Of a DNA stretch of 64,000 bases, positions 51,114 to 59,727 are shown in pieces. Under the pieces are notes generated by a model. The model saw only the letters and a program-made list of their open reading frames with translations. It had not been told where the DNA came from and made no database searches. A program made the position numbers and the translations under genes. Within the stretch, counting starts at the first letter, position 1. Each line of letters begins with the position of its first letter. This stretch comes from Alsobacter sp045348435 (GTDB lineage: Bacteria; Pseudomonadota; Alphaproteobacteria; Rhizobiales; Beijerinckiaceae): assembly GCF_045348435.1 (NCBI RefSeq), contig NZ_CP157484.1:806001-870000 (forward strand). The letters are read 5' to 3'.

Positions 51114-52361
51114 TCAGCCCTGGCGGGCGGACCAGATCAGGCCCCCGAAGGCGACGAGCGAGACCGCCGCGACCCCCAGGAAGGCGGCCGGGTATCCGCC
51201 CAGCGCGCCCAGCGCGAGGCCGAACCCGGCCGGCCCGACCACATAGCCGACGAAGGTGATCAGCGTCGCCCCGGCCGTGGTCTCGCCGACCCGCCCTTGC
51301 GGCGAGTGGCGCGCCACCTCGGCGAGGTGAACCCCGTTCCAGCTGGACACCGTCACGCCCGCCACGCCGGCCAGCAGCAGCAGCGCCCAGAACGGCCAGG
51401 CGGCGGAGGCCGAGGCCAGCGCCAGCATGGTGGCGCAGGCCGAAACGGCCGTGAACCGCAGCGTCGGCATGCCCGAGCCGAGGCGGTCGGACGTCCAGCC
51501 CAGCAGCACTCGGCCGAACACGCCCGTCGCCTGCATGACGGCGAAGACGAGGCCGGCCTGGGCGAGGCCGTAGCCCAGCCCCACCAGCCAAGTCACCGTA
51601 AAGGCGAAGAGCGATCCCTGCCCGATCGCGAAGCAGCACCCGGCCAGCGTCAGGCCGCGCAGGGGAGGGGACGACACCACGAGCCGCAGCGGCCGCAGCA
51701 TGTTGGCGGGCGACAGCAGCACGGAAGGCCCGATCGGCTGCCCGGCGTCCCGGTCCACGTCGATCCGCTCCCGCAGCGGCTGGACGAGCAGCACCGTGGC
51801 GAGCGGCAGGAGCGCGACCACCAGCAGCGCCGCGCGCCAGTCCATGAGGCCGACGAGCCAGGGCAGAGCGAGGCCGGCCAACACGCCGCCCAGCGGCACG
51901 CCCGCCTGCTTCAGCGAAAAGATCAGGGTGCGGTGCGCAGCCGGCGAGTGGCGCAGCAGGATGTCGCTCCCGGCCGGCGCCGAGGGCCCGTAGCCGAGCC
52001 CGAGCAGCAGGCTCGCCCCATAGGCGGCGGCCCACCAGGGCGGCGTGAGCAGCGCAAGGCCCACGCCGCCGAGCAGCAGCCCGATCTGCAGCGTCCGGAT
52101 CGGGCCGAAGCGCCGGATCAGCGGGTGGCCGATCGCCAGAAAGAGCATCGAGCCCACCGTCCCCACCGACGAGATCGAGCCGATCGCCTCGGGCGACAGC
52201 CCAAGCGAGGCGGTCAGCACGGGCGCGATGGTCGGGATGAGGCGCAGCAGAAAGGAGCTGGCGGTCTGGATGCCCAGGGTCGCCGCCAGCGGCCAGACCC
52301 ACAGGAACGCGTCCGGCGACCGCGTGGCGGGCGCGGCGGCGGCGGCCTCCTCGCCGCTCAT
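51114..52361 (-). CDS. MFS transporter
   Basis: 415 residues, about twelve membrane helices. The loop between helices 2 and 3 reads GHPLIRRFGPIRTLQIG (MFS motif A type), repeated in the second half as LGWTSDRLGSGMPTLR. It belongs to the cyanate/nitrate-like MFS carriers by general look, but the substrate cannot be assigned. Its ATG overlaps the cysQ stop by four bases (ATGA), so they are coupled. Confidence 0.85.
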   Translation of the reverse strand: MSGEEAAAAAPATRSPDAFLWVWPLAATLGIQTASSFLLRLIPTIAPVLTASLGLSPEAIGSISSVGTVGSMLFLAIGHPLIRRFGPIRTLQIGLLLGGVGLALLTPPWWAAAYGASLLLGLGYGPSAPAGSDILLRHSPAAHRTLIFSLKQAGVPLGGVLAGLALPWLVGLMDWRAALLVVALLPLATVLLVQPLRERIDVDRDAGQPIGPSVLLSPANMLRPLRLVVSSPPLRGLTLAGCCFAIGQGSLFAFTVTWLVGLGYGLAQAGLVFAVMQATGVFGRVLLGWTSDRLGSGMPTLRFTAVSACATMLALASASAAWPFWALLLLAGVAGVTVSSWNGVHLAEVARHSPQGRVGETTAGATLITFVGYVVGPAGFGLALGALGGYPAAFLGVAAVSLVAFGGLIWSARQG

Positions 52362-53212
52362 GCGGCGGAGCCCGGCTCCCCGGGCGCGCGCCGCCCCCAG
52401 GCCACGAATGCGCCGTTGCGGAAGCCCTGCTCGGCCTTGCCGTAGCGGAACGAGCCGCCGTCCGGCGCGACCACGTCCCCGCCGGCCGAGGCCAGCACGG
52501 CGTGGCCGGCGGCCGTGTCCCACTCCATGGTGGGGCCGAAGCGGGGATAGACGTCGCCGTCGCCCTGCGCGATGAGGCAGAATTTCAACGCCGACCCGGC
52601 GGCCAGCGTCCTGGCGCAAGGCCGCTGCGCCAGGAAGGCCTGGGTGTCCGGGTCGAGATGGGAGCGGCTGACCAGCGCGGTCACGCCATGATCCGGTACG
52701 GGCCTGGCCGACAGCTCGCGCCGCTCGTCGGTGGGCGGGAGCGCCTCGCCCGGCGCCACCGTCATGACCTGCGCGCGTCCGCCGCCGCCGATCCACAGCA
52801 GGCCGCCCGCCGGCTGGTAGACCGCGCCGGCCACCGGCCGGCCGGCCGCGATCAGGCCGATATTCACCGTGAACTCGCCATTGTGGTCGAGGAACTCGCG
52901 CGTGCCGTCGAGCGGGTCGACGAGCAGGAAGTCCTGCCCGCAGCGGGGGATGTTGCCGGCGCTGGCCTGCTCCTCCGAGAGGATCGGCGTTCCGGGCATC
53001 AGCGCTTCGAGCGCCGGCAGGATGACGGCCTCGGCGGCGAGGTCGGCCTCCGTCACCGGGCTGCCGTCGGCCTTGGCCTTGCCCGCCGCATGGCAGGCGT
53101 AGTGGCGCATGATCGGCGGCCCGGCCGTGACGGCGATCGCGCCGAAGGCTTCGGCGAGCCCGAACAGTGCGCTGGAGGAGAGAGGGCTTTTCGGCCCCGC
53201 CTTGTGGATCAT
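52358..53212 (-). CDS. cysQ: CysQ-type 3'(2'),5'-bisphosphate nucleotidase
   Basis: 284 residues of the inositol monophosphatase superfamily. Metal and substrate motifs: ILSEEQ, LVDPLDGTREFL and MEWDTAAGHAVLASAGG. CysQ recycles 3'-phosphoadenosine 5'-phosphate from sulfate assimilation; an inositol phosphatase is the alternative. ATG 53212 is chosen because GAGG lies six bases upstream; a GTG at 53224 would swallow that site. Coupled to the MFS gene. Confidence 0.9.
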   Translation of the reverse strand: MIHKAGPKSPLSSSALFGLAEAFGAIAVTAGPPIMRHYACHAAGKAKADGSPVTEADLAAEAVILPALEALMPGTPILSEEQASAGNIPRCGQDFLLVDPLDGTREFLDHNGEFTVNIGLIAAGRPVAGAVYQPAGGLLWIGGGGRAQVMTVAPGEALPPTDERRELSARPVPDHGVTALVSRSHLDPDTQAFLAQRPCARTLAAGSALKFCLIAQGDGDVYPRFGPTMEWDTAAGHAVLASAGGDVVAPDGGSFRYGKAEQGFRNGAFVAWGRRAPGEPGSAA

Positions 53213-53220
53213 CGCGAGCC

Positions 53221-53250
53221 TCACGCCTGATCGTTATCGCATCGGCGTGA
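53221..53250. promoter_or_regulatory. Inverted repeat before cysQ
   Basis: TCACGCC (53221-53227) and GGCGTGA (53244-53250) form a perfect seven-base inverted repeat with 16 bases between, just upstream of the cysQ start. Possible operator or leader hairpin. Confidence 0.35.
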
Positions 53251-53346
53251 AGGAGGGGAGCCTAATCGCGCGGAGGGTCCAGCGTGGCGCGCATCGCTGC
53301 CGCGTCACGCAGACGGGACGCCGGGCGCGCCGGCGCCGGTCTGAGG

Positions 53347-54051
53347 TCAGAAGATCAGCTCGGGATCGTCGATCAGCGGATCCGGGTTGGCGAGCTTCAC
53401 CAGGGCGTCGCGGTCCTGGATGCGGATCGTCCTGCCCTGCACCTCGACGCCGTGGCGCGTCAGGGTGGCGAAGTTGCGCGACAGGTTTTCCGGCGTCATG
53501 CCCAGACGCGCCGCCAGGGTGCGCTTGTCGAAGGGGATGTCGAACTCGGGCTTGCCGCCATGGCCGGTCTGCTCGCGCAGGATCCAGTTGGCTAGGCGCT
53601 CGACGCTGGTGCGCAGCTTCTGGCTCTTGAGCTCCTTCACCATGCCCCGATACGCCCCGGCGATCTCGTCGGCGACGGCGTTGGCGAAACCGATGTCCGT
53701 CCTCATGGTCGAGACCACGATTTCGGCCGGGATCATCAGGATCCGCGAGCTCTCGAGCGTGCGCGCCGCCGTCAGCAGCGGCTGCTGCCGGACGAGCGCC
53801 GCGAGCACGAAGGTCGTGACGGGCCTGAGCACGCCGACCGTGGTCTCGCGATCGTCATGCCGGGCGAACAGCTCCACCGACCCGTCCAGCACGATGTGCA
53901 GGAAGTCCGGCGACAGCCCACGCTCGAACAGCGTCACGTGTGGCGGGAACCGCTGAAGGAACGCTGGCTGGATGAGAGCGTCGAACCTCTCGTCAGCCAT
54001 GTCCTTGAACAGCGGCAGTGTTCTGATGTTTTCAGCGTCTACGCTTCGCAC
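53347..54051 (-). CDS. Crp/Fnr family transcription regulator
   Basis: 234 residues. An N-terminal cyclic-nucleotide-binding-type barrel (about 15-130) is joined by a long helix to a winged HTH with recognition region LAARLGMTPENLSRNF. The Fnr cysteine cluster is absent, so it is not an oxygen-sensing Fnr of the usual type; it resembles the NnrR/Dnr-like or other heme/NO or unknown-ligand branch. It is divergent from mogA, 341 bases away, which could mean control of molybdenum cofactor synthesis. Confidence 0.88.
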   Translation of the reverse strand: MRSVDAENIRTLPLFKDMADERFDALIQPAFLQRFPPHVTLFERGLSPDFLHIVLDGSVELFARHDDRETTVGVLRPVTTFVLAALVRQQPLLTAARTLESSRILMIPAEIVVSTMRTDIGFANAVADEIAGAYRGMVKELKSQKLRTSVERLANWILREQTGHGGKPEFDIPFDKRTLAARLGMTPENLSRNFATLTRHGVEVQGRTIRIQDRDALVKLANPDPLIDDPELIF

Positions 54052-54392
54052 CCGGCGCCCCTTGTGGTTTTTCGGGGAAGCAATCGATAATCAAGGCTCT
54101 TGTCAACAATGAAATTCAGGGATTTGCATGAGGGTTATGGCTGCTGCGACGAATGTGTACGCCGTGAGACGGACCGATCATCTCCTGCAGACTTCATTTG
54201 ACCTATGCAGATGCATTGGATTTCTCTTGTTGACCTCCCCTCGTTTATCTCTGGCCCGCTCCTTTGTTATATTGGATGCTCATGCATGACCGAGGTTGTG
54301 CGCCGCAAGACATGCAGAAACATGTCACAACGCAGATCGGATAAGAAAGTTCCCGTCCGAGTTGCAGATCTAAGAAAAAAGCGAGATTCACG
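54052..54392. other. A+T-rich gap between the Crp/Fnr gene and mogA
   Basis: This gap is markedly less GC-rich than its surroundings. It holds ATCAA (54090-54094), one perfect half of an Fnr-type box whose other half is poor, a palindrome ACATG-CAGAAA-CATGT (54310-54325), and TTGTTATATT (about 54263-54272), which resembles a -10. No complete promoter is convincing. A 63-codon frame ending at the mogA start is discussed under rejected items. Confidence 0.4.
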
Positions 54393-54941
54393 ATGAAGCC
54401 CAGCACGCAGCCCAACGCCGCTCCCATCGGGGTCCTGACCGTCTCGGACCGCGCCAGCCGAGGCGAGTACGAGGACAAGGGCGGCCCGGGCGTGGTCGCG
54501 GCGTTGTCGGACATCATGGCGAGCCCCTGGCGGGCGGTGATGCGCGTGGTCCCGGATGAAAGGCCCGCGATCGAGGCGGCGCTGCGCGAGCTCGCCGATT
54601 CGCAAGGCTGCAGCCTCATCCTCACCACGGGCGGGACGGGGCCGGCCTCGCGCGACGTCACGCCGGAGGCCACGGAAGCGGTCTGCGACAGGCTGCTGCC
54701 CGGCTTCGGCGAGCTGATGCGCACGGCCAGCCTGCGGGAGGTGCCGACCGCGATCCTGTCCCGGCAGATCGCCGGCACGCGCGGCGCGGCGCTGATCGTC
54801 AACCTGCCGGGCAAGCCCTCCGCCATCCGGACCTGCCTCGACGCCGTCTTCCCGGCCATTCCCTACTGCATCGACCTGATTGGCGGCGCCTATCTGGAGA
54901 CGGATCCTGCCGTCTGCCGGGCGTTCCGGCCCAAGGCTTGA
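54393..54941 (+). CDS. mogA: MogA/MoaB-type molybdopterin adenylyltransferase
   Basis: 182 residues. Core motifs VLTVSDRASRGEYEDKGGP, LTTGGTGPASRDVTPEAT and LPGKPSAIRTCLDAVFPAI are those of MogA. It adenylates molybdopterin before metal insertion, supplying cofactor to enzymes such as NasA. The N-terminal ten residues are a short extension. No other moa/moe gene is nearby. A promoter for the next gene starts just after its stop. Confidence 0.92.
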   Translation: MKPSTQPNAAPIGVLTVSDRASRGEYEDKGGPGVVAALSDIMASPWRAVMRVVPDERPAIEAALRELADSQGCSLILTTGGTGPASRDVTPEATEAVCDRLLPGFGELMRTASLREVPTAILSRQIAGTRGAALIVNLPGKPSAIRTCLDAVFPAIPYCIDLIGGAYLETDPAVCRAFRPKA

Positions 54942-54949
54942 TCCCGTCC

Positions 54950-54978
54950 TTGACTTTTCGCGGTGCAACATGCATATG
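54950..54978 (+). promoter_or_regulatory. Sigma70-type promoter of the RhlE-like helicase gene
   Basis: TTGACT (54950-54955), a 17-base spacer and CATATG (54973-54978). Transcription would begin near 54985, giving a leader of about 215 bases before the TTG start at 55200. Confidence 0.5.
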
Positions 54979-55020
54979 AGGCAGCGAACGTCGGCTATCG
55001 GCGAAACAGGCTGCGTGTAC

Positions 55021-55171
55021 GGATCCCTTGCGATCCGACCTGCCGACCGTCTGGGTTAAGCTTCACCTCGAAGCCGTAGCCCTGGGCTTTCAACAGACAT
55101 CCCTGAACACGCGGGGCGTCCTCCGACCGAACGATCTCTCATGATCGTCCGGGCGTGAGAGTCCGACTCTC
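55021..55171 (+). promoter_or_regulatory. Structured leader of the RhlE-like helicase gene
   Basis: Three perfect small hairpins: GGATC/GATCC (55021-55036), ACGATC/GATCGT around TCTCAT (55131-55148) and GAGAGT/ACTCTC around CCG (55157-55171). Long structured leaders are common for cold-induced RNA helicase genes and can mediate autoregulation. Confidence 0.45.
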
Positions 55172-55199
55172 CCACAGATCTCCGTTCCAGGATGAATCC

Positions 55200-56774
55200 T
55201 TGACTCTCTTTTCCGACATGGGCCTCGCCCAGCCGCTCCTCGACGCCCTCAAGGCCGAGGGCTACGAGACCCCCACTCCGATCCAGGCCCAGGCCGTACC
55301 CCAGGTGCTCCAGGGCCACGACCTCCTCGGCATCGCCCAGACCGGCACCGGCAAGACCGCAGCCTTCGCGCTGCCGATCCTGCACAGGCTCGCCGCCAAC
55401 CCCAAGCAGACGCCCCGCAAGGGCTGCCGCGTGCTCGTCCTCAGCCCGACCCGCGAACTGGCCAGCCAGATCGCCGAGAGCTTCCGCGTCTACGGCAAGT
55501 TCACCAAGCTCACCTCCACGGTGGTGTTCGGCGGCGTGCCGGTGAACCGTCAGATCCGCGAGATGGCCAACGGCGTCGACGTGCTCGTCGCCACCCCGGG
55601 CCGCCTGCTCGACCTCTGCAACCAGCGCGCCGTCGACCTCTCCAAGATCGAGGTCCTGGTGCTGGACGAGGCCGACCAGATGCTGGACATGGGCTTCATT
55701 CATGACATCCGCAAGCTGATCGCCATGGTTCCGGCGCAGCGCCAGAGCCTGTTCTTCTCCGCCACGATGCCGCGCGAGATCGCCGACCTGGCCGACCGCC
55801 TGCTGAAGAACCCCGTCAAGGTGTCGGTCGCTCCGGTGGCCACCACCGCCGAGCGGGTCGACCAGTCGGTCATGTTCGTCGACACGGCCCACAAGCAGGC
55901 GCTTCTGCACCTGCTGCTGACCAACCACCCCGAGATCGACCGGGCGCTCGTCTTCACCCGCACCAAGCATGGCGCGGACAAGGTGGTGCGCAAGCTGATC
56001 GCCTCCGGTCACGCGGCCGCCGCCATCCACGGCAACAAGAGCCAGAACCATCGCGAGCGCGCCCTGGGCGAGTTCCGCGCCGGCCGCTCGCGCCTGCTGG
56101 TGGCCACCGACATCGCGGCCCGCGGCATCGACATCGACGCCGTCAGCCACGTCATCAATTTCGACCTGCCGAACGTGCCGGAGAGCTACGTGCACCGCAT
56201 CGGCCGCACGGCCCGCGCCGGCGCCGCCGGAATCGCGATCTCGTTCTGCGACCGCGAGGAGCGGGCCTTCCTGCGCGACATCGAGCGGGTGACCCGCCAG
56301 AAGGTGCCGCAGGCGGAACTGCCCGCCGGCCTGGCCGACGCGGCCGCCGAGGAGGCCCGGCGCTCCGCCGCGGCCCCCCGCGAGGAGCGCCATCGCGACG
56401 AACGCGCCGTCAACCAGCGCAACGGCCGCGGCGGCCCGAACCGCAACGGTCGCCCGGGCGGCCAGCCCGCCCGCAACAGCCGCTCCGCCGGCCAGCCCGG
56501 CCGTCCGGCGCAGGACCGCGCCGAGCAGCCGAGGGCTCAGGAGCCGCGCAGCGCCCGTCCGGCCCAGGGCCGTGACGAGCAGCGGCATCGCCCCGCCCAG
56601 GAGCAGCGCGGCGCCGACCAGCGCGGCGGCCAGCGCCACGGCGCCGAACCCCGGCGCGACGGCCCCGATGGAGCCAGGGCCTTCGAGCTCTGGGGCACGG
56701 GCGCCGCTCCCAAGCGCAACCCGCGTCCGCAGGGCGGCCAGCCGCGCCGCGAAGGCCGGCCCAGCAGCCGCTAG
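55200..56774 (+). CDS. rhlE: DEAD-box RNA helicase, RhlE type
   Basis: 524 residues. Helicase motifs in order: Q motif GYETPTPIQAQAVP, Walker A AQTGTGKT, PTRELA, TPGRLLD, DEAD in VLDEADQMLDMGF, SAT, and HRIGRTARAG. Residues about 390-524 are a disordered tail rich in Arg, Gln, Gly, Pro and Ala that probably binds RNA. It remodels RNA in ribosome assembly, decay or cold response. I choose TTG 55200: AGGA stands seven bases upstream and the protein then starts TLFSDMGLAQPLLDAL, as in relatives; a GTG at 55155 lies inside a leader hairpin. Confidence 0.92.
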   Translation: MTLFSDMGLAQPLLDALKAEGYETPTPIQAQAVPQVLQGHDLLGIAQTGTGKTAAFALPILHRLAANPKQTPRKGCRVLVLSPTRELASQIAESFRVYGKFTKLTSTVVFGGVPVNRQIREMANGVDVLVATPGRLLDLCNQRAVDLSKIEVLVLDEADQMLDMGFIHDIRKLIAMVPAQRQSLFFSATMPREIADLADRLLKNPVKVSVAPVATTAERVDQSVMFVDTAHKQALLHLLLTNHPEIDRALVFTRTKHGADKVVRKLIASGHAAAAIHGNKSQNHRERALGEFRAGRSRLLVATDIAARGIDIDAVSHVINFDLPNVPESYVHRIGRTARAGAAGIAISFCDREERAFLRDIERVTRQKVPQAELPAGLADAAAEEARRSAAAPREERHRDERAVNQRNGRGGPNRNGRPGGQPARNSRSAGQPGRPAQDRAEQPRAQEPRSARPAQGRDEQRHRPAQEQRGADQRGGQRHGAEPRRDGPDGARAFELWGTGAAPKRNPRPQGGQPRREGRPSSR

Positions 56775-56790
56775 GCTCGACTGAGACTTC

Positions 56791-56816
56791 GCTCTCCCGT
56801 TAAGGCGGGAGAGCGC
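56791..56816. terminator. Hairpin downstream of the helicase gene
   Basis: CGCTCTCCCG and CGGGAGAGCG pair perfectly around TTAAGG, 16 bases after the rhlE stop. No T-run follows on the plus strand. Its position suggests termination. Confidence 0.6.
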
Positions 56817-56909
56817 CGAAGGGGTGGCCATGGGCCGCCCCTTTTCGCGTTTCAGGGCGCGAACCAGCGCTCGGGCCCTCGGTCCTGGCGTGCTCTGCGG
56901 TGCGTTTCG

Positions 56910-56950
56910 ACTAACATGTCAGTTGACGGGGCGTCTGAACCGGTTAGGGT
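56910..56950 (+). promoter_or_regulatory. Candidate GntR operator overlapping a promoter
   Basis: ACTAACATGTCAGT (56910-56923) is a palindrome except for one central pair (ACT-n-ACATGT-n-AGT). It abuts TTGACG (56923-56928), which with TAGGGT (56945-56950) makes a weak sigma70-like promoter for the ABC importer. The same 14-mer with one change is at 60618-60631. The remaining part of this 323-base gap (56775-57097) holds the terminator hairpin and nothing else I recognise. Confidence 0.5.
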
Positions 56951-57097
56951 TGGGGCAGGATGCGGCCGCCTCGCCGCAGGCGGGGGCGTTTTTCCAAGAC
57001 TGTGAGACAACGGCCAGGCCCGGCTCGACCCGGATGGCCGGCGACCGATACAACCCACCACAATCGACGACAAAAAAGATCCTGGGGAGGACCTTCG

Positions 57098-58456
57098 ATG
57101 AACAAGCCCACTTTCGGCGACCTGTCGCGTCGCAGCCTGCTGAAGACTACGGCCGCCGCCGCCGCCGTGGGCGTCATCGGCGCCCCCGCCATCGTGTCTC
57201 GCGCCAACGCGCAGTCGAAATTCGACTGGAAGCGCTTCAAGGGCGAGAAGATCGACGTCATGATGGTGAAGAACCCACGGTCCGACCTGCTCCAGGCGGC
57301 CGAGAAGGAGTTCACCGCGCTCACCGGCATCGAGGTCTCGTCCGAGCAGATCCCCGAGCAGCAGCAGCGCCAGAAGGCGATGATCGAGTTCACGTCGGGT
57401 CGCCCGACCTTCGATGTCGTGCTGCTCGCCCTCCACGTCCAGAAGCGCCTCGCCTACAAGGGCAAGTGGGTGGACGACCTGCGGCCGCTGATCTCCAACC
57501 CGGAGATGACCAACCCGGAGTTCGACCTCGCCGACTTCGGTTCGGCGGGCATGAACTTCGCCACCCAGGCCGACGGCGCGATCACCACCATCCCGCATTT
57601 CGTCGATTTCTGGATGCTCTACTACAACAAGGAGATGTTCGCCCAGAAGGGGGTCGAATATCCCAAGTCCATGGACGAGATCATCACGGCGGCCGCCAAG
57701 CTGCATGATCCGTCCAAGGGCGTGGCCGGCTTCGTGTCGCGCGGCCTGAAGAACGCCAACATCCCGGTCTGGACCAGCTGGCTGCTCGGACAGGGCCTGG
57801 AGACCATCGATCCCAAGACCGGCAAGCTCAACACCGACGGCCCCGAGGCGGTCTGGGCGGCGGACTTCTACCGCAAGCTCAACAAGGACTACGCCCCTCC
57901 CGGCACCATCGGTTTCAATTGGAACGAGTGCCAGACGACCTTCGCGCAGGGCCGCGCCGCCATGTGGCTGGACGGCATCGGCTTCGCCACGCCGCTGGAG
58001 GATCCCACCAAGTCCAAGATCGTCGGCAAGGTCGGCTACGGCGTCACGCCGCCCGGCCCCAAGGCGCATCACTCGGCCATCTTCTGCGACGGCATGGGCA
58101 TCGCCCAGGCCTCCAAGAAGAAGGGCGCCGCCTGGTACTATATCCAGTGGGCGACCAACAAGGAGAACCAGCTGGCCATGCTCAAGGCCGGCGCGGGCGC
58201 TCCCGGCCGGCAGTCGCCGTTCAAGGACCCGGAAGGCACCAAGTCGAAGACCTTCGCCAAGGACTATTTCGACTGCATGGCGGAGTCGGGCAAGATCGGC
58301 CGTCCCGGCCTGCCGCAGATCATCCCGGTCACCGAGTTCCGCGACATCTTCGGCGTGGCGCTCACCAACACCCTGTCGGGCGCCGACTCCCTCACCGAGC
58401 TGAAGAAGGCCACGGAGACGTTCAAGCCGGTGCTCGAGAAGTCCGAGCAGGGTTGA
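57098..58456 (+). CDS. Sugar-type ABC transporter substrate-binding protein
   Basis: 452 residues. A Tat-like signal (LSRRSLLKTTAAAA, cleavage near ANAQS) precedes a family-1 solute-binding fold with EFTALTGIEVSSEQIP, TIPHFVDFWMLYYNKEMF and FAQGRAAMWLDG. Such proteins carry sugars, sugar acids or polyols to a two-permease importer. GGAGG lies seven bases before ATG 57098. Two hairpins follow its stop, and the permease gene starts 151 bases later. The ligand is unknown; the lyase downstream hints at a sugar acid. Confidence 0.9.
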   Translation: MNKPTFGDLSRRSLLKTTAAAAAVGVIGAPAIVSRANAQSKFDWKRFKGEKIDVMMVKNPRSDLLQAAEKEFTALTGIEVSSEQIPEQQQRQKAMIEFTSGRPTFDVVLLALHVQKRLAYKGKWVDDLRPLISNPEMTNPEFDLADFGSAGMNFATQADGAITTIPHFVDFWMLYYNKEMFAQKGVEYPKSMDEIITAAAKLHDPSKGVAGFVSRGLKNANIPVWTSWLLGQGLETIDPKTGKLNTDGPEAVWAADFYRKLNKDYAPPGTIGFNWNECQTTFAQGRAAMWLDGIGFATPLEDPTKSKIVGKVGYGVTPPGPKAHHSAIFCDGMGIAQASKKKGAAWYYIQWATNKENQLAMLKAGAGAPGRQSPFKDPEGTKSKTFAKDYFDCMAESGKIGRPGLPQIIPVTEFRDIFGVALTNTLSGADSLTELKKATETFKPVLEKSEQG

Positions 58457-58462
58457 AAATCA

Positions 58463-58492
58463 GGGCCGCCCGGCCGCAAGGCGGGGCGGCCC
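58463..58492 (+). terminator. Hairpin directly after the binding-protein gene
   Basis: GGGCCGCCC (58463-58471) pairs with GGGCGGCCC (58484-58492). No T-run follows. It probably protects the upstream message or weakens read-through rather than ending all transcription. Confidence 0.45.
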
Positions 58493-58498
58493 CGACCT

Positions 58499-58566
58499 GG
58501 ACCGCGGGCCTCCGGCTCGCATCCCGGGGACGGCGGTGAGAATGCGAGCCCGCAGGCTCGCGGTCC
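58499..58566. repeat. Inverted repeat between binding protein and first permease
   Basis: Arms of about 24 bases (58499-58522 and 58542-58566) are imperfect inverted copies: GGACCGCG pairs with CGCGGTCC and GGCTCGCAT with ATGCGAGCC. It sits where the classical malE-malF palindromes lie in E. coli maltose operons. Confidence 0.7.
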
Positions 58567-58607
58567 GGGGAGGCCGCCGCGCTCCTGGACAGCACGAGAG
58601 AGCGTTC

Positions 58608-59552
58608 ATGAACGAGACCACGGCCCCCGCCGCTCTCCCCAGCACCGTCGCGGCGACGCGCGCGGCCACGACGCCCAGCGGCAAGCCGCACGATTTCTCG
58701 CGCAAATACTGGGTCTTCGCCGTCCCGGCGGCGGTGATCATCTCCGCCGTGATCGTCTTCCCCTGGCTGTTCACGATGTTCATGTCCGTGCAGGACTGGA
58801 AGATCGGCGGCGGGGTCGACTTCGTCGGACTGGACAACTTCCGCACGCTGGCCAACGACAGCCGCTTCCGCGAATCGCTGTGGATCACCTTCTATTTCAC
58901 GGTGCTGGGCGTGGTGCTGCCGGTGTTCCTCGGCACCGCGGCGGCGCTGGTGTTCCACAAGGAATTCCCGATGCGCGGCCTGCTGCGCACCGTCTTCGTC
59001 ATGCCCATGATGGCGACGCCCGTCGCCGTCTCGCTGGTGTGGAAGATGATGTTCCACCCCCAGCTCGGCGTGCTGAACTACCTGTTGTCGCTGGTCGGCA
59101 TCGGCCCGTCCGAATGGGTGTTCAACCCCAACACGGTCATCCCCACGCTGGTGATGGTCGAGGTCTGGCACTGGACGCCGCTGGTGATGCTGATCGTTCT
59201 CGGCGGCCTCGCGGGCCTGCCCAAGGAGCCCTACGAGTCGGCCGTGATCGACGGCGCCAACGGCTGGCACATGTTCCGCTACATCACGCTGCCGCTGCTC
59301 TGGCCCTTCATCATGATCGCGCTGATCATCCGCACGATCGACGCCTTGAAGGCCTTCGACATCATCTTCGTGATCTCCGAAGGCGGCCCCGGCACGGCCT
59401 CCGAGACGCTCAACATCTTCCTCTATCTGCAGGCCTTCCAGTTCTACAAGATCGGCTACGCCTCCGCCGTGGTGGTGATCTTCTTCGGCATCATCGTCGC
59501 GCTCAGCCTGCTGCTGCTCTACACGCGGCAAAAGTCGAAGTGGAACGCGTGA
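58608..59552 (+). CDS. Sugar-type ABC transporter permease 1 (MalF-like)
   Basis: 314 residues with six membrane helices after a cytoplasmic N-terminus of about 40. The coupling loop EPYESAVIDGANGWHMFRYI and TLPLLWPFIMIALIIRT match the sugar permease family. It forms the channel with the 59728 permease. ATG 58608 follows a stretch with GAGAG seven bases upstream. A repeat element separates it from the second permease. Confidence 0.9.
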   Translation: MNETTAPAALPSTVAATRAATTPSGKPHDFSRKYWVFAVPAAVIISAVIVFPWLFTMFMSVQDWKIGGGVDFVGLDNFRTLANDSRFRESLWITFYFTVLGVVLPVFLGTAAALVFHKEFPMRGLLRTVFVMPMMATPVAVSLVWKMMFHPQLGVLNYLLSLVGIGPSEWVFNPNTVIPTLVMVEVWHWTPLVMLIVLGGLAGLPKEPYESAVIDGANGWHMFRYITLPLLWPFIMIALIIRTIDALKAFDIIFVISEGGPGTASETLNIFLYLQAFQFYKIGYASAVVVIFFGIIVALSLLLLYTRQKSKWNA

Positions 59553-59590
59553 TGGCGGACTGCAAGGCTTCCGATCTCCATCTCTCCGCC

Positions 59591-59690
59591 GTCATCCCCG
59601 GCGCGCCGCAGGCGCGGGAAGGGGATCCAGCGCGACGCCCGGCGTTAGGCCCGATCCCCGTCCCGGCGCTGCGCGCCGCCGGGGATGACG
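59591..59690. repeat. Dispersed inverted-repeat element (GTCATCCCCGG family), copy 4
   Basis: Left arm 59591-59630 (GTCATCCCCGGCGCGCCGCA to GGGGATCCAG) and right arm 59652-59690 (GATCCCCGTCCCGG to CGGGGATGACG). It is inserted between two permease genes of one operon. Confidence 0.85.
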
Positions 59691-59727
59691 CCGATGGAAA
59701 CGTCACTCGCTCGCCCGGAGCACGCCC

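Noticed and set aside
54081..54095. Possible Fnr box (TTGAT-N4-GATTG on the minus strand)
   Set aside because: Only one half-site matches; the other is not close to ATCAA.
54205..54396. 63-codon open frame that overlaps the mogA start by four bases (ATGA)
   Set aside because: The overlap looks like coupling, but the frame has low GC at third positions, no good ribosome site and no recognisable domain; it runs through the probable mogA promoter region. A leader peptide is not excluded.
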